A DNA stretch of 49,676 nucleotides from Gammaproteobacteria bacterium. Its GTDB lineage: Bacteria; Pseudomonadota; Gammaproteobacteria; Ga0077536. Position numbers and translations under genes: made by a program. The notes beneath the pieces were generated by a model. It was not told the origin of the DNA, ran no database searches, and worked only from the letters and a program-made list of their open reading frames with translations. Shown here piece by piece: positions 16,402-28,423 of this stretch. The stretch is from the NCBI GenBank assembly GCA_020845935.1, contig JADLEV010000010.1, forward strand, positions 1-49,676, written 5' to 3'. Positions within the stretch are counted from its first letter, which is position 1. Each line of letters opens with the position of its first letter.

Positions 16402-16434
16402 TGCCGCACAGGTCCGGGAAAGACCTGTGCGGCA
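16402..16434 (+). terminator. Hairpin after the second sulfatase
   Basis: A 13-bp perfect stem (16402-16414 with 16422-16434) with a 7-base loop CGGGAAA, beginning 12 bases after the sulfatase stop; a flanking GCGC pair can extend it across a one-base bulge. No T-run follows, so it may be a Rho-assisted end or an mRNA-stabilising hairpin. The remaining bases to 16574 show no gene. Confidence 0.65.
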
Positions 16435-16574
16435 GCGCCTGGTTCGGCGTTTGGCCGGCCCAGGTATTCGCGCGATCGAATCGCTCCATCCTCGCCGAGC
16501 GAGCCGTCCATCGCGGCGCAAGGCGTTGCCTTCGGGCAAGGTTCTTCCGAGGGTGCGAGTGTTAGACTGAATGA

Positions 16575-16988
16575 ATGTCGATGTCGCGGACCCCTCCATC
16601 CCGAGTCTTGCTGCTGACCCTGGCGTGCATCGCGCTGTTGTTTCGGCCGGTCGGAAGCGAACATCTGCATCTGTGCTTCGATGGCTCGGAGCCGCCGGCC
16701 AGTCTTCACCTGTTCGACCTCGGCGTGCATCACGCGGAAGCCGGGTACGCCGAACCCGGTTCGGATGCGACCCATCACGATTCCGATGTCGCCCTGAGCG
16801 ACAACGCGCTGACCAAAAGCAAGCCCGAGCGGACCCTGGTCCTTGCTTTGCTGGTCGCGGTGTCCCTTTCCGGCTTGCTGCCGGCGCCGCGGCGTTTCCT
16901 TACGGCCATCCCGCTACCCGCCAGGACACTGGCGCCGCCGCACCTTCGTCCGCCGTTGCGCGGCCCACCGTTGCTGACCTCCCGCTGA
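16575..16988 (+). CDS. Small exported/membrane protein with His-rich segment, upstream of czcCBA
   Basis: A 137-residue protein of no recognised family. An N-terminal signal or anchor (RVLLLTLACIALLFRPVGS) is followed by a segment with many His, Asp and Glu (EHLHLCFDG, LGVHHAEAG, ATHHDSDVA), then a second hydrophobic stretch (TLVLALLVAVSLSGLLPAP) and a Pro-rich basic tail. The likely topology is one or two membrane helices with the His-rich part outside the cytoplasm. Placement just ahead of the metal efflux genes, same strand, 90 bases from the outer-membrane component, suggests a metal-binding accessory role; this is inference. ATG 16575 is chosen because it places the hydrophobic segment near the N-terminus; another ATG lies two codons downstream. 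Confidence 0.65.
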   Translation: MSMSRTPPSRVLLLTLACIALLFRPVGSEHLHLCFDGSEPPASLHLFDLGVHHAEAGYAEPGSDATHHDSDVALSDNALTKSKPERTLVLALLVAVSLSGLLPAPRRFLTAIPLPARTLAPPHLRPPLRGPPLLTSR

Positions 16989-17078
16989 CGATTTGAAGGC
17001 AGGTTGCCGTTGCAGCCCGCTCGCGGGCGGCGCGGCTCGATCCGGGCGCCCGCACCGGCGGACCCCAGGGAGGTTTCC

Positions 17079-18341
17079 ATGAAAGCATTCATTGCACGCG
17101 CGGTCGGCGCGTGGCTGTTCACCCTGACCGTGTTGGTTCGACCGGCAGCGGCCGAGGATGCGGCCCCGCTGACATTGCGGCAGGCGATTGCCGCGACGCT
17201 GCGAGACAATCCCAAGCTGCGTACCTTTGCGTTCGCATTTCGTGCCCAGGACGCGCGCCTGCGGCAGGCAGCGTTACGGCCCGCGCCTGAGGTCTCGCTG
17301 GACGTGGAAAATGTGCTCGGCACCGGCGACGTGCAAGGCATCGACTCGGCCGAATACACCGTTGCCCTGTCGCAGGTGATTGAGCTCGGCAACAAGCGCG
17401 GCGCCCGCGTCGCGGTCGCCGAGATCGGCCGCCAGGTGATCGACGTCGAGCGCCAGGCGGCGCAGCTCGACGTGCTGGCGGAGGTCACGCGTCGGTTCAT
17501 TCACGTTGCCGCCGACCAGGAGCAGATCGCACTCACCCGCCGTGCGACCGAACTGGCGCGTACCACCGTCACGGCGGTCGAACGTCGGGTGCAGGCGGCA
17601 ACGTCTCCGGATCTGGAGCTGTATCGCGCCCGCGCCGCATTGAGCCGAGCCGAGATCGAACTCGGCCATGCCGAACATGAGGTGCAGTCATCGCGCCGCA
17701 AGCTGGCCGCGATGTGGGGCGACTCGGCGGCGACGTTCGGACCGGTCCAGGTCGCGTTGTATGCGCTGCCCGTGGTGGACAGCTACGAGCGCCTTGCCGC
17801 GCGTCTTGCGAACAATCCGGATTTCCTGCGCTTCGCCACCGAAGCGCGTCTGCGCGATGCCGAGATGCGGTTGGTACAGGCGCAGCGCCGGCCGAGCCTG
17901 ACCGTGACCGGAGGCGTGCGCCGCATCGAAGCGGTGCACGATCAGGGGATCGTTGTCGGCGTGTCGCTGCCGCTGTTCTCCGGGCGGCAGGCGGCGCCCG
18001 CGATCGCCGAAGCCGAAGCGCTGCGTGGACAGGTGGATGCCGAACGCGACGCCGCGCTGATTCCGGCGCAGGCGCAGGTGTTCGAGCTGTCCCAGGAGTT
18101 GCATCATGCCATTGATGAAGTCGGCACGCTGCGCTCGGACGTGCTGCCGCTGCTCGAGCAGGCACTCAAGGACACCGAGTATGCCTACGAGCGCGGCCGC
18201 TACAGCTACCTTGAACTGGTGGATGGCCAGCACGCCTTTCTCGATGCGCAGCGCGCACTGATCGAGGCGGCGACCAATGCCCAGATCCTGCAAGCCGAAA
18301 TCGAGCGCCTGACCGGCGAACCGCTGACCGAAACTCCCTGA
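17079..18341 (+). CDS. CzcC-like TolC-family outer-membrane efflux protein
   Basis: A 420-residue outer-membrane channel component of a tripartite metal efflux pump. It has a signal peptide (ARAVGAWLFTLTVLVRPAAA) and the two-repeat TolC-family helical pattern: LTLRQAIAATLRDNPKLR in repeat one, and LRDAEMRLVQAQRRPSLTVT opening the second repeat. ISLPLFSGR-type wording is seen as GVSLPLFSGRQAAPAIAEAE, the conserved strand of CzcC proteins. Start at ATG 17079, 6 bases after a GGGAGG site. The adaptor gene starts 8 bases after its stop. The predicted partners are the adaptor and the RND pump that follow. Confidence 0.93.
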   Translation: MKAFIARAVGAWLFTLTVLVRPAAAEDAAPLTLRQAIAATLRDNPKLRTFAFAFRAQDARLRQAALRPAPEVSLDVENVLGTGDVQGIDSAEYTVALSQVIELGNKRGARVAVAEIGRQVIDVERQAAQLDVLAEVTRRFIHVAADQEQIALTRRATELARTTVTAVERRVQAATSPDLELYRARAALSRAEIELGHAEHEVQSSRRKLAAMWGDSAATFGPVQVALYALPVVDSYERLAARLANNPDFLRFATEARLRDAEMRLVQAQRRPSLTVTGGVRRIEAVHDQGIVVGVSLPLFSGRQAAPAIAEAEALRGQVDAERDAALIPAQAQVFELSQELHHAIDEVGTLRSDVLPLLEQALKDTEYAYERGRYSYLELVDGQHAFLDAQRALIEAATNAQILQAEIERLTGEPLTETP

Positions 18342-18349
18342 GGCCGACC

Positions 18350-19615
18350 ATGAACAAGTACCTTCTCACGCTCATTTTGTCTCTGGTCCTGCCGTTCTGG
18401 TTGGTGTCCTGTGGTCCGTCCCAGGCACCCGCCGCGACGGATCATGACGATGGCGAATCCGGTGCTGCTCTCGCGGAGCATGCCGAAGGCGCCGAGGGCC
18501 CGCACGGCGGGCGATTGCTGCAAAGCGGGGCCTTCACGCTGGAACTGGCCATCTTCGAACGAGGTGTGGCGCCGGAGTTTCGGGCGTGGGCGACGCAGGA
18601 CGGCAAGCCCGTGACCCCGCCGGCGGTGACACTCGCGGTGAGGCTGGAGCGACTGGGAGGTGCCACTGATCACGTTGCATTCGAGCCCCAGGGCGATTAT
18701 CTGCGCGGCACCTCGGAGGTGCGCGAACCGCATTCCTTTACGGTGCAGGTTCAGGCTGAATCCGGCGGTCGCCGCCATGAGTGGACCTACGACAGCTTCC
18801 AGGGTCGCACCACGATCGAGGCCGACACCGCCAGGGACGCTGGCATCGTCGTGGAGACCGCCGGTCCGCGTTTGATCCGCGAGGTGTTGCCCTTGTACGG
18901 CGTGATCGCGCCCGATGCCGAGAACGTGCGGGAAGTCACCGCGCGCTATCCCGGCATGATCCGCAAGGTCACCCGCTCACTCGGCGACACCGTGACGTCT
19001 GGCGAACTGCTGGCGGTGGTCGAATCCGATGAGAGTCTGCGCAGCTACGACGTGACCTCGCCGATCGATGGCGTCCTGACACGCCGCGGTGCCAACGCCG
19101 GTGAGCACACTGGTACCGGGGCGCTGTTCACCGTCGCCAACCTGGCTACGGTGTGGGCGGAGCTGTCGGTGTTTCCACGGGATCGCGCGCGGCTGCGGCT
19201 CGGCCAGCAGGCCCGCGTGCAAGCGGTGGACGGTGGCGAGCCGGGCGAGAGCGAGATTGTGCGCATCAGTCCGGTGGGTACCGGCGGCAATCAGGCGCTG
19301 ACCGTGCAGGTGCGACTCGACAATCGCGAGCATCGCTGGACTCCCGGTCTCTACGTCAACGCCGAGGTCTTGATCGGCGGCGCTGACGTGCCGGTCGCCG
19401 TCAGAGAGGCGGCAGTCCAGCGCTTCCGCGACGGGCAGGTGGTATTCCAGAACGTCGGCGACGCCTACGAGGTGCGCCCGGTGGAACTGGGGCGCGGCGA
19501 CGGCGAATGGGTCGAGGTGACCTCCGGCCTCGCCGCTGGCGCGCGCTACGTTTCCGGAAACGGCTTCCTGGTCAAGGCGGACATCGAGAAATCCGGTGCC
19601 AGCCATGACCACTGA
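18350..19615 (+). CDS. CzcB-like periplasmic adaptor (membrane fusion protein), putative lipoprotein
   Basis: A 421-residue adaptor linking pump to outer-membrane channel. The N-terminus carries a lipobox-like LVSC (Cys21), so it may be lipid-anchored. Next is a short His/Asp/Glu-rich segment (DHDDGES, AEHAEGAEGPHGG) and an extra N-terminal beta domain of the CzcB-type adaptors. The core has a barrel-sandwich (lipoyl-like) part, VREVTARYPGMIRKVTRSLG and DVTSPIDGVLTRRGANAGEH, with almost no helical hairpin, as is usual in metal-type adaptors. The C-terminus ends in SGASHDH. The His-rich ends suggest metal capture in the periplasm. The pump gene begins 12 bases later. Confidence 0.93.
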   Translation: MNKYLLTLILSLVLPFWLVSCGPSQAPAATDHDDGESGAALAEHAEGAEGPHGGRLLQSGAFTLELAIFERGVAPEFRAWATQDGKPVTPPAVTLAVRLERLGGATDHVAFEPQGDYLRGTSEVREPHSFTVQVQAESGGRRHEWTYDSFQGRTTIEADTARDAGIVVETAGPRLIREVLPLYGVIAPDAENVREVTARYPGMIRKVTRSLGDTVTSGELLAVVESDESLRSYDVTSPIDGVLTRRGANAGEHTGTGALFTVANLATVWAELSVFPRDRARLRLGQQARVQAVDGGEPGESEIVRISPVGTGGNQALTVQVRLDNREHRWTPGLYVNAEVLIGGADVPVAVREAAVQRFRDGQVVFQNVGDAYEVRPVELGRGDGEWVEVTSGLAAGARYVSGNGFLVKADIEKSGASHDH

Positions 19616-22774
<3,159 letters not shown>

Positions 22775-22848
22775 TGAAACGGGCGAAAGCCGTCATGCAT
22801 CCGCAGCGATAGTGATCGGCGTCGCACTGAAGCAATCGACCGACACCA

Positions 22849-23460
22849 ATGAGCGGGATCAGGACAGACACCACGGCTGCCGGGCTGCGCCGAATCGTCG
22901 GCCTGGTCGCGCTGCTCAACCTCGCGTATTTCGGAGTGGAGTTCGCGGTTGCCGTCGCTATCGGCTCGGTCTCGCTGTTCGCTGACAGCGTGGACTTCAT
23001 CGAGGACGCCTCCGTCAACTTCCTGATCTTCACGGCGCTGGCCTGGAGCGCAAGGCAGCGGGTACGTGTGGGGATGCTGCTGTCCGGTGTCCTGCTGCTG
23101 CCGGCAATGGCGACGCTCTGGGCGCTGTGGAACAAGCTCAACGTACCGGTGCCGCCGGAGCCGGTACGGTTGAGCATCACCGGCCTCGGCGCGATGCTGG
23201 TCAACCTGAGCTGTGCCCTGATGCTCGCCCGCTATCGGCAGCAGGGTGGCAGCCTGACGAAGGCGGCCTTCCTCTCCGCACGCAACGACGTGCTGGCCAA
23301 CATCGCCATCGTTGGCGCAGCGCTGTTGACGGCACTGCATCCTTCGGTCTGGCCGGATGTGGTCGTTGGTTTCGGCATTGCCTGGATGAATGCGGACGCT
23401 GCCAGCGAAGTCTGGCAAGCAGCCCGCGACGAGCACCGGGCCATGGGTCAACAACGGTAA
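22849..23460 (+). CDS. Short CDF-family cation transporter
   Basis: A 203-residue membrane protein with about five or six hydrophobic segments, of the cation diffusion facilitator family. The second-helix metal motif is FADSVDFIEDA, an Asp-x-x-x-Asp form instead of the common His-x-x-x-Asp. The fifth-helix site reads ARNDVLANIA, with Asp and Asn in place of His and Asp. The cytoplasmic C-terminal domain of typical CDF proteins is missing; the protein stops soon after the last helix (EVWQAARDEHRAM). It follows the RND pump gene by 74 bases, consistent with a role in moving metal or protons for the same system. No good ribosome-binding site was seen before ATG 22849. Confidence 0.85.
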   Translation: MSGIRTDTTAAGLRRIVGLVALLNLAYFGVEFAVAVAIGSVSLFADSVDFIEDASVNFLIFTALAWSARQRVRVGMLLSGVLLLPAMATLWALWNKLNVPVPPEPVRLSITGLGAMLVNLSCALMLARYRQQGGSLTKAAFLSARNDVLANIAIVGAALLTALHPSVWPDVVVGFGIAWMNADAASEVWQAARDEHRAMGQQR

Positions 23461-23485
23461 GACGCGGCTGTCCCCGTCGCTTCAC

Positions 23486-23544
23486 CGCCATGCCGGAACA
23501 GCATGGCGATTGCTGCTGAGGTCGCATCCTGCCGCGACCTCAGC
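23486..23544. terminator. Two tandem hairpins between convergent genes
   Basis: Two inverted repeats lie in the 143-base gap. The first pairs 23486-23493 with 23501-23508 (8 bp, 7-base loop). The second, stronger one pairs 23515-23525 with 23534-23544 (11 bp, 8-base loop). They sit about 25-85 bases past the CDF stop and about 60 bases past the stop of the opposing esterase gene, so they probably end transcription from both sides. No T-run is present. Confidence 0.65.
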
Positions 23545-23603
23545 CTGATTGCATTCAGCAGGGTCCCCACCGATGCCTGCGCCTGGCCGGTCATCGCCAA
23601 CGC

Positions 23604-25202
23604 CTAGTTGGCCTGGTCCCGCAGCCCGGAAACATAGGCATCATAGGCCTTCAGCTTGTCGAGGTTCGGCACCGGCCGGGCGCTCGGCTTCGCATCGAAC
23701 ACCATCGCGCGTTGATCGTCCTCGCGAAACGCCGGCCACTCGGGCAAGCCCGGGCCATTCGGATTTCCGCTTTTTGCGAAATTGACCCAGTAGTTGCTGA
23801 TCATCGCCGCCAGCGCGAAGTCCTCCGCGTTGGGTGCCTGACGTCCGGCGCTCAGCGTCTGGAAGGCATAGGGCACATCGCTGCCATGTCCTGAACCATC
23901 GGCCGTGGGGGCATGGTGATCGTAGTAATACTGATAGGCCTTGCCGGAGCCTTTCGCAGTCTGCATCCGGGACCAGGTCCAGGTGCTCCAGCCAAAGGTG
24001 CTGTCGCGCGCCAGTTCGGTGGCTGCTCGGGCAGCCTCGGCATCGGTTGCATGCGGGTATGCACGCAGGATCGCATCGGCCTGCGCACCGTATTGCGTTC
24101 GGATCCGCGCTTCGAATTCCGCCGCCGTGACCTTGCTCGGGCCACCGAACCCGCCGAGTTCATTGGACGTGTTGCCGAGGAGAATCGGCGTGTCGTTGAA
24201 GCGACCGGCGTGATAGAGCGAATACAGATCGCTCGAAATGACGTGGCCATCCGCGACCGGCCGGAAGCGAGGGCCAGCGCCACCCGCGCCATCGCCAACC
24301 CCGCCCTGAATCGCTTCCGCGCTCAGTGCGCGCGCGGCCTTGATGTCGGCTGCGCCGAGCTTTTCGAGGAATGCCTTGCCCGAGGCTTCCGCCACCGGCC
24401 ACGCCGGGATGCCGAGGCCGCTGACCGTCTCGTGCGAGGTCTGCAACGGTGCGAACGAACCCCCGCTCATGCAGATGGCGCGATGGAACAGACCTTTGGT
24501 GAGCGGTGATGCCGCGAGCATGTTGACCGCCATGCCGCCGGCGGAGTGACCAAAGATCGTGACGTTGTTCGGATCACCGCCAAATCTTTCGACATTCTGC
24601 TGGACCCACTTCAGACCGGCGATCATGTCGAGCAGACCATAGGCGCCCGAACCCTGACCGCTCTCACGGCTGAGTTCCGGATGCGCGAGGAAGCCGAACG
24701 GACCGACGCGATAGGCGACGCTGACCTGCACGACACCCTTCTTCGCGAAGCCCCTGCCGTCATACATCGGAATGCTGTTCGAACCGCCGCTGAAACCGCC
24801 GCCGTGAATCCAGAAGATCACCGGTAGCTTTTCACTCGTCGTCCTGGCCGGCGTCCAGACGCTCAGGTAGAGACAGTCTTCGCTGACCGGCGCCGTATTG
24901 CCCTGCGAATTGGGCGGTTGCATGCAGGCGGCGCCGAACGCATCGGCCTTCTTGACGCCGGTCCATGGCTTGACCGGCGCGGGCGCCCGCCACCGCAGGT
25001 CGCCGACTGGCGGCGCCGCGAACGGAATCCCCTTGAACGACAGGATGCCTTCCTGTTCGACGCCGGCAATCGTGCCGCCAGTGACCGTGACGGTAGCGGT
25101 CACGGCGTCCGCCGCCAGCACAGTGCTGTTGAGGAGCACGCTGCCGGCGAGCAGCATCGCGATGCGCAGCGTCGTCTTGAAAGCACGGATGATCTGTTTC
25201 AT
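23604..25202 (-). CDS. Secreted type-B carboxylesterase/lipase
   Basis: A 532-residue alpha/beta-hydrolase of the type-B carboxylesterase family, with a signal peptide (RIAMLLAGSVLLNSTVLAAD). The nucleophile Ser220 lies in FGHSAGGMAV; family marks include FKGIPFAAPPVGDLRWRAP, SEDCLYLSVWTPAR and the oxyanion-hole HGGGFSGG. Later segments near the C-terminus (YYYDHHAPTADGSGHGSDVP) hold the likely catalytic His. ATG 25202 is chosen for the AGGGGA site upstream and the signal peptide after it; nine more codons are open upstream. It hydrolyses carboxylic esters, natural substrate unknown. It is divergent, at 468 bases, from the exported protein at 25671. Confidence 0.93.
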   Translation of the reverse strand: MKQIIRAFKTTLRIAMLLAGSVLLNSTVLAADAVTATVTVTGGTIAGVEQEGILSFKGIPFAAPPVGDLRWRAPAPVKPWTGVKKADAFGAACMQPPNSQGNTAPVSEDCLYLSVWTPARTTSEKLPVIFWIHGGGFSGGSNSIPMYDGRGFAKKGVVQVSVAYRVGPFGFLAHPELSRESGQGSGAYGLLDMIAGLKWVQQNVERFGGDPNNVTIFGHSAGGMAVNMLAASPLTKGLFHRAICMSGGSFAPLQTSHETVSGLGIPAWPVAEASGKAFLEKLGAADIKAARALSAEAIQGGVGDGAGGAGPRFRPVADGHVISSDLYSLYHAGRFNDTPILLGNTSNELGGFGGPSKVTAAEFEARIRTQYGAQADAILRAYPHATDAEAARAATELARDSTFGWSTWTWSRMQTAKGSGKAYQYYYDHHAPTADGSGHGSDVPYAFQTLSAGRQAPNAEDFALAAMISNYWVNFAKSGNPNGPGLPEWPAFREDDQRAMVFDAKPSARPVPNLDKLKAYDAYVSGLRDQAN

Positions 25203-25670
25203 TTCAAATTCCCCTTTGTCGGTCTGCATCGGAAACCATCGATGGATGGAACGATGCCTGCCTTTTGCATCTCACGTGGCGATGGGACTGGGTGAAGCAA
25301 GGACGTTACTGACGAATCCGACCGTTCGGATGCCATCCGGGGCCGAGAATAGCACGCACGCCAAATCGAGCGCGGCGGGGTTGATGCAGGTTTGACCACG
25401 GGAAATGACTGGCTCGAGCCGCTTGGGCTTGCCGCCGGATCGACCCATTCGCCAAGTGCACGCAGGGTCTGCTCGAACGACGGCACCTTGGCAGCGTGTC
25501 TGGGATCGAGCATCCGGCGCGTTTCCTGACGTGCCTCGGCCTTTATCATCGTCTTGTCGCTGGTGCCGGAGAGAACGCGGCGGTCCCGCGGAGCGTCCGT
25601 CGCCGACTCGCTGCCCGGCCCGGGCGCCGCCTATACTGGTTACCCCACAGCAAACGGATGAGGAGGCGCC
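25203..25670. other. 468-base divergent intergenic region
   Basis: No convincing gene. The plus-strand gene at 25671 has a TATACT element (25632-25637) about 33 bases upstream and an AGGAGG site (25661-25666), so its promoter is here. On the minus strand a frame from ATG 25549 gives an N-terminus that looks protein-like (KVPSFEQTLRALGEWVDP) but then degenerates into Ser/Pro/Arg-rich sequence; it may be the remnant of a lost gene or chance. No repeat or hairpin of note was found. Confidence 0.5.
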
Positions 25671-26621
25671 ATGAAAACGTTGTCCGCAGTTCTGTTGTGC
25701 GTCGGGTCCGCGCTCACCGCGGTCCGGGCTCAGGATCCCGGCGTCTGCGATCGCGCCTGTCTCGAGCGTATCGCCAATCAATACATCGCCGCGATGGTGG
25801 CGCACGATGCCGGCAAGGCGCCGTTGGCAGACAGCTTCGTCTTCACCGAAAACACCGTGCGTCTGCCGCCGACCGAGGGACTCTGGTTTACCGCGGCTGG
25901 CGTCGGCGACTTCAAGTTCCTGATTGCCGATCTCAAGACCGGGCAGGTGGTCTGGACCGGCATCATCAAGGAACACGCCAAGCCGGTGTTGCTGTCGGTG
26001 CGGCTGAAGGTCGTGAACCGCAAAATCACGGAAGCGGAATCGATCGTCGCGCGCGATGTGACCGAGGAGCGAAACCTCGCCAACCTGAAGGCGATCCCGC
26101 CCGGTTTCGATGAATTCCTCGCGCCAGGCGAACGCGTGTCGCGCGAGCAGATGGTGCGCGTCACGGACATCTATTTCGCCGCGCTCGACACGATGGACGC
26201 GAGCCAGGTGCCTTGGGAGGAGCCGGCCTTCCGCATCGAAAACGGCATCATCACCTGCGGCACGATTCCCAATATGGTCCGGCCCACGGCAGGTGGTCCA
26301 CCGAGCGGTTCCTGCATCAGCCCCGGCGGCAAGGTGCCGTATGCGCTGAAGACCGTGCACAACGTCAAGCCGCGCCGCACGCCGGTGATCGACGAGGAGA
26401 AGGGCATCACCTGGGGTCTCTACAGTTTCAATCATCGCGGCATCGACAAGATCACGACGCCCGATGGCAGCGTCATCGAAAGCCATTTCAAGTCGCCAAA
26501 CAGCATGCCCTGGGCCGACATGTTCAAGACGAAGAACGGCAAGCTCAAAGGCATCTTCGCCTTCGGCATCACGGTGCCCTATGGCACGCCCGACGGCTGG
26601 GGCGGGCGGATGTTCGAGTAA
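25671..26621 (+). CDS. Exported protein of unknown function, paralogue of 28424-29413
   Basis: A 316-residue protein with a signal peptide (KTLSAVLLCVGSALTAVRA). The mature protein opens with CDRACLERIANQYIAAMVAH and FTENTVRLPP, and a second related segment begins near residue 155 (REQMVRVTDIYFAALDTMD), which looks like two SnoaL/NTF2-like domains in tandem. It shares the CDRxCL, YIxAMVAH and FTENxxRLP blocks with the product at 28424-29413, so the two are paralogues. No catalytic residues can be assigned. The gene has its own promoter and ribosome-binding site (AGGAGG). It converges on the MFS transporter, 88 bases away. A role in processing or binding a small hydrophobic compound is a guess from the fold and the neighbours. 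Confidence 0.75.
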   Translation: MKTLSAVLLCVGSALTAVRAQDPGVCDRACLERIANQYIAAMVAHDAGKAPLADSFVFTENTVRLPPTEGLWFTAAGVGDFKFLIADLKTGQVVWTGIIKEHAKPVLLSVRLKVVNRKITEAESIVARDVTEERNLANLKAIPPGFDEFLAPGERVSREQMVRVTDIYFAALDTMDASQVPWEEPAFRIENGIITCGTIPNMVRPTAGGPPSGSCISPGGKVPYALKTVHNVKPRRTPVIDEEKGITWGLYSFNHRGIDKITTPDGSVIESHFKSPNSMPWADMFKTKNGKLKGIFAFGITVPYGTPDGWGGRMFE

Positions 26622-26709
26622 GGGCAGATCGATCGGCAAGCAGCCTCTGGTGATGGACCACAGCGGCGCAACTCTGAACAAGGCCGGGACGGTCTCGTTC
26701 AGAGATCGC

Positions 26710-28119
26710 TCAGCCGCGCTTGCGGCGCGATGTCAGCCAGTCGCGGACGATGCGGGTGAACGGCAGCGAGCGCACAAGGCCGACGACGAGCTCGCGCACC
26801 GTGGGCCGCCGTTGCACGCGTGGCTCCTCGGCGCGGGGAAGGAACCACAGCGCGACCGCGAGCCGCAGCAGCCCGGACAGCGCGAAGACGCCGAGCAGCG
26901 GGCTCTGAATCCGTAGGGTGTGTCGGCCCAGCTCGATCGTGGTCGGCAATACGACGGCGAGATAGCCGCCGGCCATTGCACCGAAGAACACCGCCGTGGC
27001 GGTCAGCCCAGACTGCACCGCGGCATAGGTCGTGAAATGCGAGTGCTGCGGCCGCAGGTCGTAGAGGTAGTTGCCGGTACTGAGAGTGAACCCGCTCCAG
27101 GTCGCGCCCGACAGAATCTGAATGCAGAGCAGGAACCAGAGCTCGTGCGAGACGATCCACAGCGCGGGCAGGGTGGGCAGCAGCAGGTTGGTCAGGATCA
27201 TCACGACGCGATTGCCGAGGCGATCGCTGATACGGCCCCAGCCGCGAAGTGTCAGGAACTGCACCAGGATCGAGGTCGCAAGAACGACGGTGTAATCGAA
27301 ATAACTGAAGTGCAGATCGCGCAGCATGTACACCGAAAAGAACGGTACCGACAGCGCGACCATGCCCTGCATCGCGGCGATGAAGATCGTGTAATCGCGA
27401 AAGGCACGGTGCCGCAGCGCGGCGAGCACCAAGCGCAGAGTGTGGCGCAGCGTGCGCTCCGTTTCGACCGGGGCGTGGGACATCGGGTCGTGCATCGCCT
27501 GCAACAGGTGGGTGGCACGCGTCCGGCCACCGAGCGCAACCAGGAACAGCACCGCGAATCCGAGATCAGCGGCAGCGACATCATCGACGATGTTCAACAA
27601 CAACCCGCCGAGCAGAAACGCGGCGAACCCGGCAAATGCCGAAATCCGGGTTCGCTGTGCGAAAAAACGCCCGCGCCGTCCTTCCGGAACGAGACCACCC
27701 AGCCAGCCACGCCAATGCGGTTGTACGAAGTTCTGTGCCGCCTGGTAGAGCACCGCAAGTCCGATCAGTTTGCTCGCTGCCGCCGCGGGTGAGGTCAGCG
27801 CCAACAGGGCCATGCCCAGCACCGCACTGGCCTGGCAAACGGCGCCGGCCACGATCAAGCGCTTGCGCGTGCAGTGCAGACCGATCCACACCGACGCCAG
27901 TTGCAGCCACGCGCCGAGCAATTGCGGAACTGCGGTCAGCCAGGCGATCTGTGGCACGGTCGCGTTGAGATGGATGGCGAATGCATTTAAGAAGTTGTCG
28001 CAGATACCGCTCATCGTCGATGAGGCGACGGCCTCGCGCTGCGACAGCGACACGGTCGCGCGCAACTCCTGGTTCGATCGATCGGGCTGGGGGACCGTCG
28101 CGGCAGGCGGGGCGGACAC
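26710..28119 (-). CDS. MFS transporter
   Basis: A 469-residue integral membrane protein with about 12 hydrophobic helices, of the major facilitator superfamily. Features include AVASSTMSGICDNFLNAFAI before and in helix 1, the loop VPEGRRGRFFAQRTRISAFA between helices of the first half, and RGWGRISDRLGNRVVMI, the signature loop (G-x-x-x-D-R-x-G) after the second half's first helices. A GTG start at 28119 is used; an in-frame ATG at 28014 would remove residues that align with family members. Substrate unknown. It lies between the two exported paralogues and is transcribed in the same direction as the second, but 300 bases separate them. Confidence 0.88.
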   Translation of the reverse strand: MSAPPAATVPQPDRSNQELRATVSLSQREAVASSTMSGICDNFLNAFAIHLNATVPQIAWLTAVPQLLGAWLQLASVWIGLHCTRKRLIVAGAVCQASAVLGMALLALTSPAAAASKLIGLAVLYQAAQNFVQPHWRGWLGGLVPEGRRGRFFAQRTRISAFAGFAAFLLGGLLLNIVDDVAAADLGFAVLFLVALGGRTRATHLLQAMHDPMSHAPVETERTLRHTLRLVLAALRHRAFRDYTIFIAAMQGMVALSVPFFSVYMLRDLHFSYFDYTVVLATSILVQFLTLRGWGRISDRLGNRVVMILTNLLLPTLPALWIVSHELWFLLCIQILSGATWSGFTLSTGNYLYDLRPQHSHFTTYAAVQSGLTATAVFFGAMAGGYLAVVLPTTIELGRHTLRIQSPLLGVFALSGLLRLAVALWFLPRAEEPRVQRRPTVRELVVGLVRSLPFTRIVRDWLTSRRKRG

Positions 28120-28186
28120 GATCAGTTCATGGCACGGGAGACAGCGCGCAGGCTGGTCCCTGGAGCTGCGGCCCGAGAAGCGATAG

Positions 28187-28423
28187 GTGCCTGTGGGATC
28201 AACGGATTGGTTACTCTGCTGTGGCTGCCTGTGGTCGCTGCCGTCGGGGCAGAACCGGCGCCGTGACGTCTACACCAGACAGCGCGCCCCCGCGGCGATG
28301 CAGGCGATCCGGCACACGGAACAATTTCCCGGTGAAACGCGGGTCGTCAACCTTGAAGCCGACGACAGGGCGTTTCTGCGCAAGATCGAGCAGGTCGCGG
28401 GGGCGCGCTTGTCGAGACCGTGA
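28187..28423 (+). pseudogene. Possible gene remnant in a 304-base gap
   Basis: The interval 28120-28423 between two minus-strand genes holds one plus-strand frame (GTG 28187, 78 codons). Its first half looks random, but its end (GETRVVNLEADDRAFLRKIE, then QVAGARLSRP) has the look of the last residues of a DEAD-box RNA helicase, in which a G-E/K-A-x-S-L-V stretch leads to a DR-x-x-L-x-x-IE segment and a basic tail. No helicase core is upstream. This may be a relic or chance; no other feature is seen in the gap apart from the region just upstream of the MFS start. Confidence 0.2.
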
